Under the pieces are notes generated by a model. The model was not told the origin of the DNA. It was given only the letters and a program-made list of their open reading frames with translations, and searched no databases. 64,000 nucleotides of DNA. Source: Phytobacter palmae (lineage in GTDB: Bacteria; Pseudomonadota; Gammaproteobacteria; Enterobacterales; Enterobacteriaceae). Below, one piece after another: positions 9,950 through 19,651 of this stretch. Location: positions 62,001 to 126,000 of the forward strand of contig FONB01000009.1 in NCBI GenBank assembly GCA_900112785.1, read 5' to 3'. Position 1 is the first letter of the stretch. Every line of letters begins with the position of its first letter. The translations under genes were made by a program, and so were the position numbers.

Positions 9950-10381
9950 ATGGCTATTGAACGTACTTTTTCCATCATCAAGCCGAACGCGGTGGCAAAA
10001 AACGTTATTGGTAGTATTTTCGCGCGTTTTGAATCTGCTGGTTTCAAGATTGTCGGCACGAAAATGCTGCATCTGTCCGTAGAGCAGGCTCGTGGTTTCT
10101 ACGCTGAGCACGAAGGCAAACCGTTCTTCGATGGTCTGGTTGAGTTCATGACCTCCGGCCCGATCGTGGTCTCCGTACTGGAAAGTGAAAATGCGGTCCA
10201 GCGTCACCGTGATCTGCTGGGCGCCACCAACCCGGCTAACGCGCTGGCAGGTACTCTGCGCGCTGATTATGCTGACAGCTTCACCGAGAACGGCACCCAT
10301 GGTTCCGATTCTCTGGAGTCTGCCGCGCGTGAAATCGCCTATTTCTTCGGCGAAGGCGAAGTTTGTCCGCGCACTCGCTAA
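9950..10381 (+). CDS. ndk: Nucleoside diphosphate kinase
   Basis: Cytoplasmic enzyme that exchanges phosphate between nucleoside di- and triphosphates through a phosphohistidine, keeping NTP and dNTP pools balanced. It has 143 residues, the E. coli length. The N-terminal [12 protein letters not shown] strand, the basic nucleotide site, and the active-site region [16 protein letters not shown], with its catalytic His, are present. The start ATG follows AGGGG at the normal distance. It is a single-gene unit with its own promoter upstream and an intrinsic terminator at 10503 downstream. Confidence 0.98.
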   Translation: MAIERTFSIIKPNAVAKNVIGSIFARFESAGFKIVGTKMLHLSVEQARGFYAEHEGKPFFDGLVEFMTSGPIVVSVLESENAVQRHRDLLGATNPANALAGTLRADYADSFTENGTHGSDSLESAAREIAYFFGEGEVCPRTR

Positions 10382-10502
10382 TTTCCGCAGCTTTGCGCAC
10401 CCTGTTGCGTGAAGTTCACCGGAAATTGTAAGCATAGTTACACTTTATTTTGTCAATGCCGCGCACAGTCGTGGCATCTGAACAGCAGAATTTGTACAAT
10501 GC

Positions 10503-10547
10503 AGCGCCCCGTGAATTGCAAAACGCATTCCCGGGGCGCTTCTTTTT
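10503..10547 (+). terminator. Rho-independent terminator after ndk
   Basis: AGCGCCCC (10503-10510) pairs perfectly with GGGGCGCT (10533-10540), followed by TCTTTTTT. The loop is long (22 bases). It ends the ndk transcript before rlmN. Confidence 0.75.
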
Positions 10548-10595
10548 TAACCCTCCAGGGGCCATAACGTGTAATAACGAGGCCGGAATACAACT

Positions 10596-11762
10596 ATGTC
10601 TGAACACATTGTCACGCCTGAGAACGTCGCACTGACGGTTCCCAACAAAGATGCAAAAATTAACCTGCTGGATTTGAATCGTCAGCAGATGCGCGAGTTT
10701 TTCAAAAACTTAGGCGAAAAACCCTTCCGCGCCGATCAGGTGATGAAGTGGATGTACCACTATTGCAGCGACGATTTTGATGAGATGACCGACATCAATA
10801 AAGTGCTGCGTAACAAGCTTAAAGAAGTCGCGGTCATCCGCGCTCCGGAAGTTGTGGAAGAGCAACGCTCCTCTGATGGCACGATTAAATGGGCGATTGC
10901 CGTAGGGGATCAGCGCGTTGAAACGGTGTACATTCCGGAAGATGATCGCGCCACGCTGTGCGTTTCTTCACAGGTTGGCTGTGCGCTGGAGTGTAAATTC
11001 TGCTCCACGGCGCAACAGGGCTTCAACCGCAACCTGAAAGTGTCAGAAATTATTGGTCAGGTCTGGCGGGCGGCAAAAATTATTGGCGCGGTAAAAACGA
11101 CCGGCGTACGTCCTATCACTAACGTGGTGATGATGGGTATGGGCGAACCGTTACTGAACCTGACTAACGTTGTGCCGGCAATGGAAATCATGCTGGATGA
11201 CTTTGGTTTTGGCTTGTCCAAACGTCGCGTTACCCTGTCGACTTCCGGCGTGGTTCCTGCGCTGGACAAGCTGGGTGACATGATTGATGTTGCGCTGGCT
11301 ATTTCCCTGCATGCACCGAACGATACCATTCGCGACGAAATTGTGCCGATCAACAAAAAGTACAATATCGCTACTTTCCTCGAATCGGTTCGCGGCTACA
11401 TTTCGAAGTCCAATGCTAATCAGGGTCGCGTAACCATTGAATACGTAATGCTCGACCATGTGAATGATGGCACAGAGCATGCGCATGAGCTGGCAGAGTT
11501 GCTGAAAGATACGCCGTGCAAGATCAACCTGATTCCATGGAACCCGTTCCCGGGCGCGCCTTATGGCCGTAGTTCGAACAGCCGTATCGATCGTTTCTGT
11601 AAGGTGCTGATGAGCTATGGTTTCACCACCATCGTGCGTAAAACACGCGGTGATGACATTGACGCGGCATGTGGTCAACTGGCAGGCGACGTCATTGACC
11701 GTACGAAACGCACAATGCGTAAACGTATGCAGGGTGAGCCGATTTCGATTAAATCGGTTTAG
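10596..11762 (+). CDS. rlmN: Dual-specificity 23S rRNA A2503 / tRNA A37 C2-methyltransferase
   Basis: Radical-SAM enzyme that makes 2-methyladenosine at A2503 of 23S rRNA and A37 of a subset of tRNAs, tuning decoding accuracy. It has 388 residues, against 384 in E. coli; the extra residues are in the variable N-terminal tail. The CxxxCxxC cluster motif appears as CALECKFC, followed by GEPLLN, the SAM-binding GGMGEP-like region and the C-terminal Cys-containing segment IDAACGQL that carries the transient methyl adduct. The start ATG at 10596 gives [10 protein letters not shown], matching the family. It heads the rlmN-rodZ-ispG-hisS-yfgM-bamB-der gene run. Confidence 0.97.
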   Translation: MSEHIVTPENVALTVPNKDAKINLLDLNRQQMREFFKNLGEKPFRADQVMKWMYHYCSDDFDEMTDINKVLRNKLKEVAVIRAPEVVEEQRSSDGTIKWAIAVGDQRVETVYIPEDDRATLCVSSQVGCALECKFCSTAQQGFNRNLKVSEIIGQVWRAAKIIGAVKTTGVRPITNVVMMGMGEPLLNLTNVVPAMEIMLDDFGFGLSKRRVTLSTSGVVPALDKLGDMIDVALAISLHAPNDTIRDEIVPINKKYNIATFLESVRGYISKSNANQGRVTIEYVMLDHVNDGTEHAHELAELLKDTPCKINLIPWNPFPGAPYGRSSNSRIDRFCKVLMSYGFTTIVRKTRGDDIDAACGQLAGDVIDRTKRTMRKRMQGEPISIKSV

Positions 11763-11770
11763 TCTTCTGG

Positions 11771-11798
11771 CGTCGCGACAGGCTTCTGTGTCGCGACG
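11771..11798. other. Hairpin after rlmN
   Basis: A perfect 10-bp inverted repeat, CGTCGCGACA / TGTCGCGACG, with an 8-base loop, lies nine bases after the rlmN stop. No T-run follows, so this may be a transcript-stabilising stem or a Rho-associated end rather than a classic terminator. Confidence 0.5.
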
Positions 11799-11930
11799 CA
11801 TAAATATGCTGATTTAATCGCCTGAGTATACCTGTGTAAACAATAATTACTGTGCGTTTCTCTCGACTTTAAGGCAGTATGTAGCGATGGAACAACGGCT
11901 TAGCAAAAGTACGAAAAGCTGTTCTGTTAT

Positions 11931-11960
11931 GACCGACCTGACAGTCTTATACTGTCGGTC
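11931..11960. promoter_or_regulatory. Nested inverted repeat upstream of rodZ
   Basis: GACCGAC (11931-11937) faces GTCGGTC (11954-11960), and within it GACAGT faces ACTGTC around a 5-base loop. It lies about 95 bases before the rodZ start. The rest of the rlmN-rodZ gap (11799-12054) shows no further gene. Whether this is an operator or an RNA stem is undecided. Confidence 0.4.
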
Positions 11961-12054
11961 TAAATTTAACTGACCCTGACATTTCGCGGCGCGCCCAGGC
12001 AATGCTTACTACGCGCCTGAATCTTAAATTTTCACGTACCAGCAGTTGTAGCGA

Positions 12055-13065
12055 ATGAATACTGAAGCCACTCACGACCAAAACGAAGCACAAACCACGG
12101 GCGTTCGTCTGCGCAATGCCCGTGAACAACTCGGACTTAGCCAGCAGGCGGTAGCTGAGCGCCTCTGTCTCAAAGTTTCCACGGTGCGCGATATTGAAGA
12201 CGATAAGGCTCCTGCCGAATTGGCTTCAACATTCCTGCGTGGTTACATCCGCTCGTATGCGCGTTTGGTGCATATCCCGGAAGAAGAACTGCTGCCGATG
12301 ATTGAGAAACAGGCACCGATTCGGGCGGCGAAAGTCGCGCCGATGCAGACCTTTTCTCTGGGTAAACGTCGTAAAAAACGTGACGGCTGGTTAATGAGCT
12401 TTACCTGGCTGGTGCTGTTTGTGGTTGTTGGTCTGACAGGCGCATGGTGGTGGCAAAATCACAAAGCCCAGCAGCAAGAAATCACCACAATGGCCGATCA
12501 GTCGTCTGCGGAGCTGAACGCCAGTGGGAGCAGCGAAGGGCAGAGCGTTCCGCTGAATAACGATGCTGTCAGCACTCCGACAGAAACGCCGAATACGGCT
12601 GCGACCACGCCAGTTGAACCAACATCCCCTGCAGCAGCGGCCCCTGGAAACGCAACGCAGGCGCCAGCGGCCACCGCACATTCAAATGCAGTTGTATCTC
12701 CTTCTCAGGCACCCGTTACTCAGCCTCCTGCCACGCAGCCATCGGCTAGCGCGAATAACGCGCCACTGCCGACTGACCAGGCGGGTATCACCTCCCCGGA
12801 CGCCGCACATGCGCTGGTCATGAACTTCAATGCCGACTGTTGGTTAGAAGTGAGCGATGCAAGCGGTAAAAAATTATTCAGTGGGATCCAGCGTAAAGAC
12901 GCGACGCTGAATTTAACCGGCCAGGCGCCTTACAAGCTCAAAATCGGTGCACCTGCTGCGGTACAGATTCAATATCAGGGCAAACCTGTCGATCTGAGCC
13001 GCTTTATCAGAACTAACCAGGTTGCACGCCTGACCCTCAATGCCGAACAATCAGCAGTACAGTAA
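12055..13065 (+). CDS. rodZ: Cytoskeletal protein RodZ
   Basis: Inner-membrane protein that links MreB filaments to the elongasome and sets rod shape. It has 336 residues (E. coli 337). An Xre-like helix-turn-helix occupies about residues 15-85 ([12 protein letters not shown]), a basic juxtamembrane patch KRRKKRDGW precedes a single membrane helix near 115-135, a Thr/Pro/Ala/Gln-rich periplasmic linker spans about 140-245, and a C-terminal beta domain ends in RLTLNAEQS. The HTH is a protein-binding module for MreB, not known to bind DNA. It is followed by ispG after 26 bases, the conserved arrangement. Confidence 0.96.
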   Translation: MNTEATHDQNEAQTTGVRLRNAREQLGLSQQAVAERLCLKVSTVRDIEDDKAPAELASTFLRGYIRSYARLVHIPEEELLPMIEKQAPIRAAKVAPMQTFSLGKRRKKRDGWLMSFTWLVLFVVVGLTGAWWWQNHKAQQQEITTMADQSSAELNASGSSEGQSVPLNNDAVSTPTETPNTAATTPVEPTSPAAAAPGNATQAPAATAHSNAVVSPSQAPVTQPPATQPSASANNAPLPTDQAGITSPDAAHALVMNFNADCWLEVSDASGKKLFSGIQRKDATLNLTGQAPYKLKIGAPAAVQIQYQGKPVDLSRFIRTNQVARLTLNAEQSAVQ

Positions 13066-13091
13066 CAGACGGGCAACGCGGGAGATTTTTC

Positions 13092-14210
13092 ATGCATAAC
13101 CAGGCTCCGATTCAACGTCGGAAATCGAAACGGATTTACGTTGGTAATGTGCCGATTGGCGATGGTGCCCCCATCGCTGTGCAGTCAATGACAAACACCC
13201 GCACCACAGACGTGGACGCGACGGTCGCGCAGATCAAAGCCCTTGAGCGTGTTGGCGCTGACATTGTTCGCGTTTCCGTACCTACCATGGACGCGGCAGA
13301 AGCATTCAAACTGATTAAGCAACAGGTGAGCGTACCGCTGGTGGCGGACATTCACTTTGACTACCGTATCGCGCTGAAAGTTGCGGAATACGGCGTCGAC
13401 TGTTTGCGTATCAACCCAGGCAATATCGGTAATGAAGAACGCATCCGCATGGTTGTTGACTGTGCGCGCGACAAAAATATCCCTATTCGCATTGGCGTCA
13501 ACGCAGGTTCGCTGGAAAAGGATCTGCAGGAGAAATATGGTGAGCCCACCCCGCAGGCACTGCTGGAGTCCGCCATGCGCCATGTCGATCACCTCGACAG
13601 ACTCAATTTTGATCAATTCAAAGTCAGCGTAAAAGCCTCCGATGTGTTCCTGGCGGTGGAATCTTACCGCCTGCTGGCGAAGCAGATTGATCAGCCGTTG
13701 CACCTCGGTATCACCGAGGCGGGTGGGGCGCGCAGTGGCGCGGTCAAGTCGGCGATCGGTCTGGGGTTGCTGTTGTCTGAGGGGATCGGCGATACGCTTC
13801 GTGTCTCGCTGGCGGCGGATCCGGTTGAAGAGATCAAAGTTGGCTTCGATATTCTGAAATCACTGCGCATTCGTGCACGTGGCATCAACTTTATCGCCTG
13901 TCCTACCTGTTCGCGTCAGGAATTTGACGTGATAGGTACCGTGAATGCTCTTGAGCAGCGTCTGGAAGATATCATCACCCCGATGGATGTTTCGATCATC
14001 GGTTGCGTGGTGAACGGCCCTGGCGAAGCTTTGGTTTCTACGCTTGGCGTGACGGGCGGTAACAAGAAAAGCGGCCTTTATGAAGATGGCGTGCGCAGAG
14101 ACAGACTGGATAATGACGATATGATTACCCAGCTCGAAGCCCGGATCCGTGCGAAAGCATCCATGCTGGATGAAGCTAATCGTATTGATGTACAACAGGT
14201 AGAAAAATAA
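13092..14210 (+). CDS. ispG: 4-hydroxy-3-methylbut-2-enyl diphosphate synthase (flavodoxin)
   Basis: Cytoplasmic iron-sulfur enzyme of the MEP isoprenoid pathway that turns MEcPP into HMBPP. The 372 residues equal the E. coli length. The N-terminal TIM barrel contains [13 protein letters not shown] and the second domain carries the [4Fe-4S] ligands: Cys270 and Cys273 in ACPTCSR, with a third Cys in [10 protein letters not shown]. The start ATG follows GGAGATTTTTC. It lies in the rodZ-ispG-hisS run. Confidence 0.98.
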   Translation: MHNQAPIQRRKSKRIYVGNVPIGDGAPIAVQSMTNTRTTDVDATVAQIKALERVGADIVRVSVPTMDAAEAFKLIKQQVSVPLVADIHFDYRIALKVAEYGVDCLRINPGNIGNEERIRMVVDCARDKNIPIRIGVNAGSLEKDLQEKYGEPTPQALLESAMRHVDHLDRLNFDQFKVSVKASDVFLAVESYRLLAKQIDQPLHLGITEAGGARSGAVKSAIGLGLLLSEGIGDTLRVSLAADPVEEIKVGFDILKSLRIRARGINFIACPTCSRQEFDVIGTVNALEQRLEDIITPMDVSIIGCVVNGPGEALVSTLGVTGGNKKSGLYEDGVRRDRLDNDDMITQLEARIRAKASMLDEANRIDVQQVEK

Positions 14211-14216
14211 CGTGAT

Positions 14217-14281
14217 GGGAAGCGGCTGGCTTCCCGTGTATGATGAACCCGCAAGGCGCAAGCCCTGAGGGTTCATTTTTT
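14217..14281 (+). terminator. Two tandem hairpins, the second terminator-like, between ispG and hisS
   Basis: GGGAAGC (14217-14223) pairs with GCTTCCC (14229-14235) around a 5-base loop. TGAACCC (14244-14250) then pairs with GGGTTCA (14269-14275), directly followed by TTTTTT. The second has the form of an intrinsic terminator and ends 21 bases before the hisS start, so it could act as a terminator for the upstream genes or an attenuator of hisS. Confidence 0.6.
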
Positions 14282-14302
14282 GTATTCAAAAAGAGAATAA
14301 AC

Positions 14303-15577
14303 GTGGCAAAGAATATTCAAGCCATTCGCGGCATGAACGATTATCTGCCTGGCGAAACCGCCATCTGGCAGCGCATTGAAGGCACACTAAAAAACGTGCT
14401 CGGCAGCTACGGTTACAATGAAATCCGTTTGCCGATTGTAGAGCAGACCCCGTTATTCAAACGCGCGATCGGTGAAGTCACCGACGTGGTTGAAAAAGAG
14501 ATGTACACCTTTGACGATCGCAACGGCGATAGCCTGACGCTGCGTCCAGAAGGTACAGCGGGCTGTGTACGCGCCGGCATCGAGCATGGTCTTCTGTACA
14601 ATCAGGAACAGCGCCTGTGGTATGTTGGTCCTATGTTCCGCTATGAGCGCCCACAAAAAGGTCGCTACCGCCAGTTCCATCAGTTGGGTGTCGAAGTCTT
14701 TGGTCTGCAGGGCCCGGATATTGATGCCGAATTGATTATGCTCACTGCGCGCTGGTGGCGTGCGCTGGGTATCTTCGATCACGTTAGCCTCGAACTGAAC
14801 TCTATCGGCTCCCTGGAAGCACGTGCCAATTATCGCGATGCGCTGGTGGCGTTTCTTGAGCAGCACAAAGAGCAACTGGACGAAGATTGCAAACGCCGTA
14901 TGTACAGCAATCCGCTGCGCGTACTGGATTCCAAAAACCCGGACATCCAGGCGCTTCTGAATGCGGCGCCAGCTCTGGGCGATTATCTGGATGAAGAATC
15001 ACGCGAACACTTCGCGGGTCTGTGCAAACTGCTGGAAGCTGCGGGTATTGCCTACACGGTAAACCAGCGTCTGGTGCGCGGTCTTGATTATTACAACCGT
15101 ACCGTTTTCGAGTGGGTAACCACCAGCCTGGGTTCTCAGGGAACGGTCTGTGCGGGTGGCCGTTACGATGGTCTGGTCGAGCAGCTTGGTGGTCGCGCGA
15201 CCCCGGCGGTTGGCTTCGCGATGGGTCTTGAACGACTTGTTTTGTTGGTTCAGGCAGTTAATCCGGAATTTAAAGCAGAATCCGTTGTCGATATATACCT
15301 GGTAGCGTCAGGCGAAAACGTACAGTCCGCTGCAATGCAACTGGCTGAACAGGTACGCGATGCGTTACCTGAGGTTAAGCTCATGACGAACCACGGCGGC
15401 GGTAATTTCAAAAAGCAGTTTGCCCGTGCCGATAAGTGGGGCGCTAAGCTCGCACTGGTGCTGGGTGAGTCTGAAATCGCTGACGGTAACGTTGTAGTGA
15501 AGGATTTACGCTCTGGTGAGCAAAATACGGTAACGCAGGACAGCGTTGCGGCGCATTTGCGCACACTACTGGGCTAA
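14303..15577 (+). CDS. hisS: Histidine--tRNA ligase
   Basis: Class II aminoacyl-tRNA synthetase that charges tRNA-His. It has 424 residues, identical to E. coli. Motif 2 ([17 protein letters not shown]), the histidine-A motif [12 protein letters not shown], motif 3 (GFAMGLERL) and the C-terminal anticodon-binding domain ([23 protein letters not shown]) are clear. The start is GTG at 14303 after AAGAGAA, as in E. coli. An in-frame ATG at 14240 would add 21 residues encoded by the terminator-like hairpin and is rejected. It is followed 36 bases later by yfgM. Confidence 0.97.
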   Translation: MAKNIQAIRGMNDYLPGETAIWQRIEGTLKNVLGSYGYNEIRLPIVEQTPLFKRAIGEVTDVVEKEMYTFDDRNGDSLTLRPEGTAGCVRAGIEHGLLYNQEQRLWYVGPMFRYERPQKGRYRQFHQLGVEVFGLQGPDIDAELIMLTARWWRALGIFDHVSLELNSIGSLEARANYRDALVAFLEQHKEQLDEDCKRRMYSNPLRVLDSKNPDIQALLNAAPALGDYLDEESREHFAGLCKLLEAAGIAYTVNQRLVRGLDYYNRTVFEWVTTSLGSQGTVCAGGRYDGLVEQLGGRATPAVGFAMGLERLVLLVQAVNPEFKAESVVDIYLVASGENVQSAAMQLAEQVRDALPEVKLMTNHGGGNFKKQFARADKWGAKLALVLGESEIADGNVVVKDLRSGEQNTVTQDSVAAHLRTLLG

Positions 15578-15613
15578 TCTCCCCGGTGAATTATCGTTAA
15601 GGAGAAGGACTGC

Positions 15614-16234
15614 GTGGAAATTTACGAGAACGACAACGAACAGGTAGACGCGCTCAAACGCTTTTTTGCTGAAAACGGCAAAGCGCTGGCTGTTGGTGTC
15701 ATTTTAGGTATTGGTGCATTAGTCGGCTGGCGCTACTGGAATAACCACCAAATCGAAACCGCAAGATCGGCTTCACAAGGCTATGAAAACGCAATTACCG
15801 CGATTCGTGCTGATAAACCTGAAACGCTGGCTGCGGCTGAAAAATTCGCGGCAGAGAATAAGAATGCCTATGGCGCGCTGGCGTCACTGGAACTGGCACA
15901 GCAGTATGTTGAACGCAATGAGCTTGAAAAAGCTTCCGCGCAGTTGCAGCAGGGGCTTGCCGCTACCAGCGATGAAAACCTAAAGGGCATGATCAACATC
16001 CGTCTCGCCCGTATTCAGGTGCAGCTTAAGCAGCAGGATGCCGCGCTGAAAACGCTTGATAGCGTGAAAGGCGACGGTTGGGCGGCCATTGTTGCCGACC
16101 TGCGTGGCGAAGCGCTGCTCAGCAAAGGCGACAAACAAGGTGCACGCACCGCCTGGGAGAATGGCGTTAAAAACAACGCCTCCCCGGCGCTGAGTGAAAT
16201 GATGCAGATGAAAATCAACAATTTGTCCATCTAA
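15614..16234 (+). CDS. yfgM: Ancillary SecYEG translocon subunit YfgM
   Basis: Inner-membrane protein with one membrane helix (about residues 22-40, LAVGVILGIGALVGW) and a periplasmic TPR-like domain. In E. coli it associates with SecYEG and PpiD and affects RcsB stability. It has 206 residues, identical to E. coli in length. The start is GTG at 15614, preceded by AAGGAGAAGGA. It lies directly upstream of bamB with a 10-base gap, so the two envelope-assembly factors are made from one transcript. Confidence 0.95.
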   Translation: MEIYENDNEQVDALKRFFAENGKALAVGVILGIGALVGWRYWNNHQIETARSASQGYENAITAIRADKPETLAAAEKFAAENKNAYGALASLELAQQYVERNELEKASAQLQQGLAATSDENLKGMINIRLARIQVQLKQQDAALKTLDSVKGDGWAAIVADLRGEALLSKGDKQGARTAWENGVKNNASPALSEMMQMKINNLSI

Positions 16235-16244
16235 GAGGGACCCG

Positions 16245-17423
16245 ATGCAATTGCGTAAATTACTTCTGCCTGGGCTGCTGTCCGTCACCTTACTGAGTGG
16301 TTGTTCCCTGTTTAACGGCGAAGAAGATGTTGTCAAAATGTCCCCTCTGCCGACGGTTACAAACCAGTTTAATCCGTCTACCGCGTGGAGTACGTCTGTG
16401 GGTAGCGGTATTGGCGATTTTCATTCGAATTTACATCCGGCGCTGGACAGTGGCGTGGTCTATGCTGCTGACCGTCGCGGTACGGTTAAAGCGGTTAGCG
16501 CGAGCGACGGCAAAGAAGTCTGGTCCGTTAACCTGGCAGAAAAATCTGGCTGGTTCTCCAGCAGCCCGGCGCTGTTGTCCGGTGGTGTGACTGTCGCTGG
16601 CGGTCATGTCTACGTAGGCAGTGAAAAAGCGAAGGTTTATGCGCTGAATACGAACGACGGTTCCCAGGCATGGAAAACCAACGTTGCCGGAGAGGCATTA
16701 TCCCGCCCTGTTGTCAGCGACGGCCTCGTGCTGATTCATACCAGTAACGGTCAGTTGCAGGCGCTCAATGAGAGCGACGGCGCGGTGAAATGGACGGTTA
16801 ACCTCGATATGCCGTCTTTGTCCCTGCGTGGCGAATCTGCACCGGCTACTGCCTACGGCGCAGCCATTGTGGGTGGCGACAACGGTCGTGTAAGCGCCGT
16901 GCTGATGCAGCAGGGCCAGATGATTTGGCAGCAGCGAATTTCTCAGGCAACCGGTCCGACTGAAATCGACCGTTTGAGTGATGTAGACACAACGCCGGTG
17001 ATTGTAAACGGCGTGGTTTACGCGCTGGCTTACAACGGTAACCTGACGGCGCTGGATCTGCGTAGCGGTCAGATCATGTGGAAACGTGAACTGGGTTCAG
17101 TGAGCAATTTCATTGTCGACGGTAACCGCATCTATATGATTGACCAGAATGACCGTGTTCTGGCGTTGACCACTGATGGTGGTGTGACGCTGTGGACGCA
17201 AAGCGATCTTCTGCACCGTAACCTTACCGCTCCGGCGTTGTATAATGGTTACATCGTGACCGGTGACAGCGAAGGTTATATGCACTGGATTAACGTCGAA
17301 GATGGACGTTTTGTCGCGCAGCAGAAAGTGGACGGTTCCGGTTTCCTGACCGATCCAGTCGCTGCGGATGGCAAACTGCTGATCCAGGCTAAAGACGGTA
17401 CGCTGTACGCCATCACGCGTTAA
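16245..17423 (+). CDS. bamB: Outer membrane protein assembly factor BamB
   Basis: Lipoprotein of the BAM complex that hands beta-barrel proteins to BamA. The 392 residues start with a signal peptide ending in the lipobox LLSGC and fold as an eight-bladed beta-propeller; repeating PQQ-like blades are visible as recurring segments such as VYVGSEKAKVYALNTNDG, VYALAYNGNLTALDLRSG and ending in GTLYAITR. The length equals E. coli BamB. Together with bamC at 61260 it gives two BAM accessory genes in the window. Confidence 0.98.
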   Translation: MQLRKLLLPGLLSVTLLSGCSLFNGEEDVVKMSPLPTVTNQFNPSTAWSTSVGSGIGDFHSNLHPALDSGVVYAADRRGTVKAVSASDGKEVWSVNLAEKSGWFSSSPALLSGGVTVAGGHVYVGSEKAKVYALNTNDGSQAWKTNVAGEALSRPVVSDGLVLIHTSNGQLQALNESDGAVKWTVNLDMPSLSLRGESAPATAYGAAIVGGDNGRVSAVLMQQGQMIWQQRISQATGPTEIDRLSDVDTTPVIVNGVVYALAYNGNLTALDLRSGQIMWKRELGSVSNFIVDGNRIYMIDQNDRVLALTTDGGVTLWTQSDLLHRNLTAPALYNGYIVTGDSEGYMHWINVEDGRFVAQQKVDGSGFLTDPVAADGKLLIQAKDGTLYAITR

Positions 17424-17451
17424 TCGCGCGAAGGTGGTCGTTCGTGAGAAG

Positions 17452-17520
17452 ACGGCTCCTGTTGCAGGGGCCGTTTTACTGTTTTTAAAACGTCGCCAGC
17501 GTTGCGACGTTTTGATTTTT
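17452..17520 (+). terminator. Two hairpins between bamB and der
   Basis: ACGGCTCCTG (17452-17461) pairs with CAGGGGCCGT (17465-17474) with one G-U, followed by TTTT. AAAACGTCGC (17487-17496) then pairs perfectly with GCGACGTTTT (17504-17513), followed by GATTTTT. These probably end the transcript coming from rodZ-bamB and leave der with its own start. Confidence 0.65.
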
Positions 17521-17546
17521 GAATTTTAAGTAATGAGGCTTTAAAC

Positions 17547-19028
17547 ATGATACCTGTGGTCGCGCTGGTCGGGCGCCCTAACGTTGGAAAATCCACGCTT
17601 TTTAACCGTTTAACACGCACCCGTGATGCGCTGGTAGCGGATTTTCCGGGGCTGACCCGTGACCGTAAGTACGGTCGTGCAGAAGTCGAAGGTCGCGAAT
17701 TTATCTGTATCGACACGGGCGGTATTGATGGTACGGAAGATGGCGTAGAAACCCGTATGGCGGAACAGTCGCTGCTGGCGATTGAAGAGGCCGATGTGGT
17801 GCTGTTTATGGTGGATGCGCGTGCCGGGCTGATGCCGGCTGATGAAGCCATTGCCAAACACCTGCGTTCGCGTGAAAAACCGACATTCCTCGTCGCCAAC
17901 AAAACAGACGGTCTGGATCCGGATCAGGCGGTTGTTGATTTCTACTCCCTTGGCCTGGGTGAGATTCACCCAATAGCCGCCTCTCATGGCCGTGGTGTTG
18001 TCAGCCTGCTGGAACACGTTCTGCTGCCGTGGATGGACGAAATCGACCCGCCAGAAGAACTGGATGAGAACGCTGCTTACTGGGCGCAGTTCGATGACGG
18101 TAAGGGCGAAGACGGCGAAGAAGAAGAGCCGGAAGAGGACTTCAACCCGCAGGATCTGCCTATCAAGCTGGCGATTGTCGGGCGTCCTAACGTCGGTAAG
18201 TCCACACTGACTAACCGCATCCTCGGGGAAGAGCGTGTTGTTGTTTATGACATGCCAGGTACAACGCGTGACAGTATTTATATCCCGATGGAACGTGATG
18301 GGCGCGAATACGTTCTGATCGACACAGCGGGCGTGCGTAAACGCGGCAAAATCACCGATGCGGTGGAAAAATTCTCGGTAATCAAAACGCTGCAGGCGAT
18401 TGAAGACGCCAACGTGGTGCTGCTGGTTATTGACGCCCGTGAAGGCATTTCCGACCAGGACCTTTCACTGCTTGGTTTCATCCTCAACAGTGGTCGCTCA
18501 CTTGTTATCGTGGTGAACAAATGGGATGGTCTCAGCCAGGAAGTGAAAGAGCAGGTCAAAGAGACACTGGATTTCCGTCTGGGCTTTATCGATTTTGCCC
18601 GCGTGCACTTCATCTCCGCACTGCATGGCAGCGGCGTAGGTAACCTGTTTGAATCCGTGCGTGAAGCATACGACAGTTCGACCCGTCGCCAGAGCACCGC
18701 GATGCTGACCCGTATCATGAATATGGCGTGCGAAGATCACCAGCCGCCGTTGGTTCGCGGTCGTCGTGTGAAACTGAAATATGCGCATGCCGGTGGTTAC
18801 AACCCGCCAATCGTGGTGATTCATGGTAACCAGGTAAAAGACCTGCCGGACTCCTACAAGCGTTATCTGATGAACTACTTCCGCAAATCGCTGGATGTGA
18901 TGGGCACACCTATCCGTATTCAGTTCAAGGAAGGGGAAAACCCCTATGCGGACAAACGCAATACGCTGACGCCAAACCAGATGCGTAAACGTAAGCGCCT
19001 GATTAAACACATTAAGAAAAGCAAGTAA
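17547..19028 (+). CDS. der: Ribosome biogenesis GTPase Der (EngA)
   Basis: Essential GTPase with two tandem G domains that acts in 50S subunit maturation. The first P-loop [12 protein letters not shown] lies at about residues 8-19 and the second, [12 protein letters not shown], at about 212-223. DxxG motifs (DTGGI, DTAGV) and NKxD motifs (NKTDG, NKWDG) follow in each, with an acidic linker rich in Glu/Asp between them and a C-terminal KH-like domain. It has 493 residues, against 490 in E. coli. The start ATG follows TAATGAGGCTTTAAAC. Confidence 0.97.
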   Translation: MIPVVALVGRPNVGKSTLFNRLTRTRDALVADFPGLTRDRKYGRAEVEGREFICIDTGGIDGTEDGVETRMAEQSLLAIEEADVVLFMVDARAGLMPADEAIAKHLRSREKPTFLVANKTDGLDPDQAVVDFYSLGLGEIHPIAASHGRGVVSLLEHVLLPWMDEIDPPEELDENAAYWAQFDDGKGEDGEEEEPEEDFNPQDLPIKLAIVGRPNVGKSTLTNRILGEERVVVYDMPGTTRDSIYIPMERDGREYVLIDTAGVRKRGKITDAVEKFSVIKTLQAIEDANVVLLVIDAREGISDQDLSLLGFILNSGRSLVIVVNKWDGLSQEVKEQVKETLDFRLGFIDFARVHFISALHGSGVGNLFESVREAYDSSTRRQSTAMLTRIMNMACEDHQPPLVRGRRVKLKYAHAGGYNPPIVVIHGNQVKDLPDSYKRYLMNYFRKSLDVMGTPIRIQFKEGENPYADKRNTLTPNQMRKRKRLIKHIKKSK

Positions 19029-19031
19029 GTT

Positions 19032-19069
19032 TAAAGTCACCGGTGGCGTCATCACCACCGGTGACTTTA
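19032..19069. promoter_or_regulatory. Perfect 15-bp hairpin in front of the yfgJ ribosome site
   Basis: The 15 bases at 19032-19046 (TAAAGTCACCGGTGG) are the exact reverse complement of 19055-19069, with an 8-base loop. Only one base separates the stem from the GGGAGGA ribosome site of yfgJ. There is no T-run longer than three, so it looks more like an mRNA boundary or a translational control stem than a strong terminator. Confidence 0.55.
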
Positions 19070-19082
19070 TGGGAGGATATTT

Positions 19083-19304
19083 ATGGATCTTAAATGCCCA
19101 ACCTGCCACAACCCGCTGGAACTGACTGGCACGCATGGTCACTGCCATGGATGCAATAAGGATTATGCCCTTAGAGCCTTATGCCCGGAGTGCCAGCAGC
19201 CGCTGGAAGTGCTCAAAGCCTGCGGAGCGGTGGATTATTTTTGCCAGCAGGGCCACGGACTGATCTCCAAAAAGCGGGTTGTCTTCGTCCTGCAGGACGT
19301 CTAA
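19083..19304 (+). CDS. yfgJ: Zinc-ribbon protein YfgJ
   Basis: Small protein of 73 residues (E. coli 71) of unknown function. Three CxxC pairs are visible (CPTC, CHGC, CPEC) together with a further C and a CQQGH motif, enough to build one or two zinc ribbons. The start ATG follows GGGAGGATATTT. Its last four bases overlap the end of the convergent inhibitor gene. It is the last conserved gene before the accessory insert. Confidence 0.9.
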   Translation: MDLKCPTCHNPLELTGTHGHCHGCNKDYALRALCPECQQPLEVLKACGAVDYFCQQGHGLISKKRVVFVLQDV

Positions 19305-19651
19305 TCACAGACGCCGCTTTCGCCTTTTTTCCACAGATCCACCAGTGAGGGCGGCGCCTCCTGTTCCGGCACCAGCAAGATGATATCGGTATAGTGCGCC
19401 TGATTATGGTGAGTCCAGATTATCTGAATACGAAAATACCGTTGGTCACCGCGCCCTGGTGAGTCCGTCTGCCCTGGCGGAAAGCCGCGCTGTAGCGCTT
19501 GCTGTAAAACAGCAATCACCCGCTCACGCTGCTGTGGTGTGAGGGTGGAAAGGGCAATTCTGCGCAGCCCGCTCAGTTGTGGTATAAACGCCACCCCACC
19601 TTCACGGGCAAGCTCAATGACCGCGTCCTCAGTGAGCTCCGGAATATTCAT
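19301..19651 (-). CDS. Emfourin-like inhibitor of the adjacent M4 protease
   Basis: A protein of 116 residues with no signal peptide. Its gene follows a protealysin-like protease gene with a one-base TAATG overlap, the arrangement known from Serratia, where the small partner (emfourin) is a tight cytoplasmic protein inhibitor of protealysin. The N-terminal segment VIELAREGGVAFIPQLSGLRRIAL and the later YFRIQI / HYTDIILLV strands fit that family's pattern as I know it. Its job would be to keep the protease inactive inside the cell. Translational coupling implies matched amounts of enzyme and inhibitor. The assignment rests on both context and sequence character. Confidence 0.8.
   Translation of the reverse strand: MNIPELTEDAVIELAREGGVAFIPQLSGLRRIALSTLTPQQRERVIAVLQQALQRGFPPGQTDSPGRGDQRYFRIQIIWTHHNQAHYTDIILLVPEQEAPPSLVDLWKKGESGVCD

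Noticed and set aside
14240-14302. Extended N-terminus of HisS from ATG 14240
   Set aside because: The added residues are encoded by a terminator-like hairpin; the GTG start gives the exact family length.
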